8,637 bases of DNA from Acidimicrobiia bacterium (GTDB lineage: Bacteria; Actinomycetota; Acidimicrobiia; Spongiisociales; UBA5794): positions 1 to 8,637 of the forward strand of contig JAOZMA010000003.1 in the NCBI GenBank assembly GCA_029934555.1, given 5' to 3'. Under the pieces are notes generated by a model. That model was given only the letters and a program-made list of their open reading frames with translations. It ran no database searches and had not been told where the DNA came from. Every line of letters begins with the position of its first letter. The stretch's first letter is position 1. Of this stretch, positions 5,596 through 8,637 are shown piece after piece. The position numbers and the translations under genes were made by a program.

Positions 5596-7035
5596 ATGTT
5601 CGAATATGCAACAGCAGCAGTTGAAGGTGCCCTCGCAGCAGGGGCCCGGTACGCCGACGCACGCGTCGTCGTGTCCAAACAAGAGTCGATCAACGTTCAG
5701 AATCAGGTCGTGGAGTCGCTCGACCGTACCGAGCAAGCGGGTGTCGGAGTCCGGGCACTCATCGGGTCATCGTGGGGATTCTTCGCCACGGCAGATCTGT
5801 CAGGTCGTGCGGCGACCGCAGCGGGGGAGAGGGCAGCGGAGATCGCCCGTGCCTCCGCCTTCGTTCCGGGCGATCCGATGAAGTTCGCCGACGTCGACGT
5901 CGTGCAGGACACCTACGAGACGCCGTATGCCGAAGATCCGTTCACCGTTCCGCTGTCGGAGAAGGTCGATCTGCTGATCGGTGTGACGAAGACGATGCAG
6001 GAGGTCGAGGGCATTGCCATCGCCACCGGCAGCCTCACGTTCTACGACACCAACAAGTGGTTCGTCTCCTCGCAGGGTCACCGCATCCAGCAGCACCTCG
6101 TCGAGTCCGGTGGAGGCTTCGACGCCACCGCACTTGGTGAGAACGAGAGCCAGCGGCGCTCCTATCCGCAGTCGTTCGGCCAGTACGAGACCGGCGGTTA
6201 CGAAGTGATCCGCAAGTGGGACTTCGCTGCCAACGCGGGCAGGATCGCGGAGGAAGCGGCAGCGCTCCTGACTGCAGACGAATTGGAAGAGAGCGAGACG
6301 AGTCTCATCCTCGAAGGCTCCCAGATGGCGCTCCAGATACACGAGTCGGTCGGACACGCCATCGAACTCGATCGGATCCTCGGGTGGGAAGCTGCGTTCG
6401 CAGGGACCTCCCATCTCGAACTCCCGAAACTGGGCGGGTTCAAGTTCGGGTCAGAGTTGATGAACGTGACCGCCGACGCCACCCTCCCCGGGGCTCTCGG
6501 GACCTTCGGCTACGACGACGAGGGCACGCGTGCACAGCCGGTCGACATCGTCAAGAACGGAATCTGGGTCGGAGTCCTCTCAGGCAGAGACTCCGCCGCC
6601 ATGGCGGGGCTCCCGCCGGGCGGCATGGTGCGAGCCGACGGATACAACCGGCTTCCGATGGTACGGATGACCAATGTCGGCCTCCTCCCCGGCGACTCAT
6701 CGCTCGAGGAGATCATCGCCGACACGAAAGACGGCGTCTACATGGCAACGAACCGGTCGTGGTCGATCGATGACAAACGACTGAACTTCCAGTTCGGTAC
6801 CGAGATCGCATGGGAAGTCAAGAACGGGAAGCTGGGTCGCATGCTCAAGAACCCGACCTACACGGGCATCGGCCCGGTGTTCTGGGGTGGCCTCGACATG
6901 CTCGCCGGTGGCGATGAATGGATCCACTGGGGGACGCCGAACTGCGGGAAGGGACAACCGATGCAGGTTGCACATACGGGACACTCTGCGGCGCCCGGAC
7001 GGTTCAAGAACGTGCGAGTGGGGGTGCGCGGATGA
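5596..7035 (+). CDS. tldD: TldD-family metalloprotease subunit
   Basis: A 479-aa, full-length TldD. The zinc/catalytic motif HESVGH (HExxxH, residues 249-254) follows LILEGSQMALQI as in the family, and the third metal-ligand candidate C450 lies in the C-terminal PNCGKGQP segment. Other family-like stretches are GVGVRALIGSSWGFFATADL (49-68), LGTFGYDDEG (301-310), LSGRDSA (328-334) and GVYMATNRSWSIDDKRLNFQ (380-399). TldD forms a heterodimer with TldE; the complex degrades unfolded or small peptides and in some bacteria trims modified peptides such as microcin B17. No RiPP precursor is seen next to it, so general peptide proteolysis is more likely here. No signal peptide, so cytoplasmic. The ATG at 5596 lacks a ribosome binding site. 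Its stop overlaps the tldE start as ATGA. Confidence 0.95.
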   Translation: MFEYATAAVEGALAAGARYADARVVVSKQESINVQNQVVESLDRTEQAGVGVRALIGSSWGFFATADLSGRAATAAGERAAEIARASAFVPGDPMKFADVDVVQDTYETPYAEDPFTVPLSEKVDLLIGVTKTMQEVEGIAIATGSLTFYDTNKWFVSSQGHRIQQHLVESGGGFDATALGENESQRRSYPQSFGQYETGGYEVIRKWDFAANAGRIAEEAAALLTADELEESETSLILEGSQMALQIHESVGHAIELDRILGWEAAFAGTSHLELPKLGGFKFGSELMNVTADATLPGALGTFGYDDEGTRAQPVDIVKNGIWVGVLSGRDSAAMAGLPPGGMVRADGYNRLPMVRMTNVGLLPGDSSLEEIIADTKDGVYMATNRSWSIDDKRLNFQFGTEIAWEVKNGKLGRMLKNPTYTGIGPVFWGGLDMLAGGDEWIHWGTPNCGKGQPMQVAHTGHSAAPGRFKNVRVGVRG

Positions 7036-8363
7036 GCAGAGAGATCCAACTCACGGAGCAGATCCTGGACCTCGTCGGAGATCGTGCCGAAGCTGAAGTG
7101 CTGGCATCGACCGGGAACCTGGCGCTGACTCGATTCGCGAACTCGTTCATCCATCAGAACGTGGCAGAAGTGGGGGAGGCTGTCAGCCTTCGCGTGGCGG
7201 TCGACGGTCGTGTTGCCTCGGCGAAGACCACGGCGACGAATGACGACTCGCTCGGTTCGTTCGTCGATGCTGCACTGGAAACCGCTGCGATGCAGCCGGT
7301 AGATGATGATTGGGCCGGTATCGCTCCTCCTTCGCTGATACCACCGATCGTGCACGCCGACGATGCGACCTATGACGCGACTCCCGAAGCGCGGGCCGCT
7401 CTCGTCAAGGAGTTCGTCGACGCAGGCAACGGGATGCTCGCAGCCGGATACTGCCAGACCGAGGGGCAGTCGGCTGCATTCGCCAATTCGGCAGGTCAGA
7501 CGGCTTCGGGGCGAAGCACCTCGGCGATCATCGACGGTATCCACCAGAGCGGAACATCGGCCGGCTCCGGCCATGCCGCTTCTGTTGCGATCGGAGATCT
7601 GGACGGTGCCGCGGTCGGTGCGCTCGCTGCAAAGAGAGCGACCGATTCGGCAACACCGTTCGACACCAAGCCGGGCGAGTACGAAGTCATCCTGGCTCCT
7701 GAGGCAGTCGGGACACTCGCAGTGTTCCTGGGTTTCTACGGATTCAACGGAAAGATGCTCTCGGAAGGCCAATCGTTCGTCGACCTCGGTTCACAGCAAT
7801 TCGATCGGCGGTTCCAGATGTGGGATGACGTCACCGACTCACGAGCGATGGGTGTTCCGTTCGACACCGAGGGGACACCCAAAGGTCATCTCGATCTCGT
7901 CATCGACGGTGTGACCCGCGGCGTCGCTCAGAACCGGAAGACGGCAAAGAAGCTTGGGGTCGAGTCAACGGGCAACAACATCCCCGGATCGGACGGTTGG
8001 GGCCCTGTTCCGACCAACGTCTTCGTTGGCGGGGGTGCTCGACCGGTCGAAGAGATGATCGCCGGTGTTGAGCGTGGCATCTACGTTTCAACATTCAACT
8101 ACTGCCGCATCCTCGACCCGAAGACGATGGTCGTGACCGGGTTGACCAGGAACGGGACGTTCATGATCGAGAACGGTGCGATCACCGGTGCTGTGACCAA
8201 CATGCGTTTCACGCAGTCGTTCGTCGATGCTCTCGGCGACGGAACGATCCTGGGCCTCGGAAATGACGCCCGATTCGCCGACTCGGAATTCGCACCCGGA
8301 ATCATGTATGTTCCAACGATGCATCTCGCATCATGGAACTTCACCGGTGGAGCGGAGGGCTGA
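7032..8363 (+). CDS. tldE: TldE/PmbA-family protein
   Basis: A 443-aa partner subunit of TldD. It shares the fold but lacks HExxxH; the corresponding strand reads VILAPEAVGTLAVFLGF, as expected for the non-metal TldE/PmbA subunit. Family-like segments include VSLRVAVDGRVASAKTT near the N-terminus, a GRSTSAIIDGIHQSGTSAGS central segment, and GIYVSTFNYCRILDPKTMVV followed by TGLTRNGTFMIENGAITGAV near the C-terminus. It should complete the TldD active site, with substrate peptides threading into the dimer. The start at 7032 overlaps the tldD stop (ATGA), which indicates translational coupling and roughly equal amounts; an in-frame upstream ATG at 6918 lies inside tldD and is not used. Cytoplasmic; the length is normal. 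Its stop overlaps the next gene as TGATG. Confidence 0.93.
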   Translation: MSREIQLTEQILDLVGDRAEAEVLASTGNLALTRFANSFIHQNVAEVGEAVSLRVAVDGRVASAKTTATNDDSLGSFVDAALETAAMQPVDDDWAGIAPPSLIPPIVHADDATYDATPEARAALVKEFVDAGNGMLAAGYCQTEGQSAAFANSAGQTASGRSTSAIIDGIHQSGTSAGSGHAASVAIGDLDGAAVGALAAKRATDSATPFDTKPGEYEVILAPEAVGTLAVFLGFYGFNGKMLSEGQSFVDLGSQQFDRRFQMWDDVTDSRAMGVPFDTEGTPKGHLDLVIDGVTRGVAQNRKTAKKLGVESTGNNIPGSDGWGPVPTNVFVGGGARPVEEMIAGVERGIYVSTFNYCRILDPKTMVVTGLTRNGTFMIENGAITGAVTNMRFTQSFVDALGDGTILGLGNDARFADSEFAPGIMYVPTMHLASWNFTGGAEG

Positions 8364-8578
8364 TGGCGAAACCAGATGAACTCGTAGCAGCTGCACTGTT
8401 CACCGATCAGAACCTCGCCGACGAGGCATGGGGGCGTTTGATCGAAGCCGACATCCCGGCGTCCGTGATCACCGAACCCGGAATGGTCGGTGCCTACCGC
8501 CTCGACGTGATGGTGGAACGGAGAGATCTGGACCGTGCCCAACACCTGATAGCGGATCTGGTGAAACGAAACGAGTAG
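8363..8578 (+). CDS. Small DUF2007-like protein
   Basis: A 71-aa protein resembling DUF2007 ('putative signal transducing protein'). It opens with a beta-strand segment VAAALFTDQNLADEAWGRLI, then EADIPASVIT, a strand ending in YRLDVMVERRDL, and closes with the helix DRAQHLIADLVK. This is the usual pattern of an alpha-beta domain in which a protein's first strand reports on switching two compartments or ligands; its biochemical role is not established. The ATG at 8363 overlaps the tldE stop (TGATG) and is preceded by GGAGGG (8354-8359), so the start is well supported and the upstream ATG at 8333 is rejected. Being third in the tldDE unit suggests co-expression, not a proven functional link. 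The stop codon TAG lies in a palindrome that opens the repeat cluster. Confidence 0.7.
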   Translation: MAKPDELVAAALFTDQNLADEAWGRLIEADIPASVITEPGMVGAYRLDVMVERRDLDRAQHLIADLVKRNE

Positions 8579-8594
8579 ATCAGTGCTGATCTAC
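8575..8594. terminator. Perfect palindrome spanning the stop codon of the last gene
   Basis: GTAGATCAG-TG-CTGATCTAC: perfect 9-bp arms (8575-8583 and 8586-8594) separated by 2 nt. The left arm includes the TAG stop (8576-8578). The right arm is the first unit of the 8-mer tandem array. A hairpin with a 2-nt loop would be tight (in RNA it would open to 4 nt) and no strong T-run follows directly, so its role as a terminator is uncertain. Confidence 0.45.
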
Positions 8595-8617
8595 TGATCT
8601 ACTGATCTACCGATCTA
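8586..8617. repeat. Tandem octamer repeat, four units
   Basis: Three CTGATCTA units and one CCGATCTA lie head to tail, followed by CTTTCC. The unit is the same sequence as the right arm of the adjacent palindrome. Each CTGATCTA contains TGA, and the 8-bp period puts it in all three frames. It is analogous to, but different in sequence from, the 7-mer array at the left edge. Confidence 0.9.
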
Positions 8618-8637
8618 CTTTCCGAGCACGAAAAACC

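Noticed and set aside
6858..7772. Minus-strand open frame (304 codons) opposite tldD/tldE
   Set aside because: It is antisense to two well-supported genes, and its translation is low-complexity Arg/Ser/Cys-rich with no domain.
5596..8578. TldD/TldE as part of a RiPP biosynthesis cluster
   Set aside because: No precursor peptide, modifying enzyme or exporter is visible in the window; the pair is also a widespread housekeeping protease.

Overview
GC-rich bacterial DNA with tightly packed genes, stop/start overlaps (ATGA, TGATG) and no rRNA or tRNA. The style of the TldD/TldE proteins, a TANNNT box placed so that a transcript would start on the tldD ATG, the DUF2007-like tail gene and the high GC suggest an Actinomycetota-type organism, perhaps an uncultured Acidimicrobiia-like lineage. 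This rests on sequence style only and is tentative.

The layout is three transcription units. (A) Minus strand, 3354 to 111: a class III PLP aminotransferase-fold enzyme, a kinase-fold (aminoglycoside-phosphotransferase-like) protein, and a C69/secernin-type N-terminal-cysteine hydrolase. They are joined by a 4-bp ATGA overlap and a TGATG overlap. The substrate is unknown, but the mixture (amide/peptide hydrolase, putative small-molecule kinase, PLP enzyme) looks like one pathway acting on an amino compound. (B) Minus strand, 5455 to 3529: a membrane-anchored tetraheme NapC/NrfH-type quinol dehydrogenase followed 34 bp later by an octaheme hydroxylamine-oxidoreductase (HAO)-family cytochrome c with a lipoprotein signal. 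Together they could pass electrons between the quinone pool and an extracytoplasmic nitrogen-compound redox enzyme. (C) Plus strand, 5596 to 8578: tldD, tldE (pmbA-like) and a small DUF2007-like protein, again joined by ATGA and TGATG overlaps; the first two should form the TldD/TldE metalloprotease.

Non-coding parts: 3355-3528 carries a terminator-like hairpin just after the HAO gene and a separate perfect 13-bp inverted repeat upstream of operon A. 5456-5595 is the divergent promoter region between units B and C. Both window ends are short-period tandem repeats (7-mers at 7-114, 8-mers at 8586-8617), and each reaches the stop codon of the adjacent gene.

The most interesting parts are the NrfH-HAO pair with a lipid-anchored HAO in this type of genome, the unassigned aminotransferase/kinase-like/C69 operon (with a Gln at a position that is normally Arg in the PLP enzyme), and the stop-codon-linked tandem repeats at both ends.
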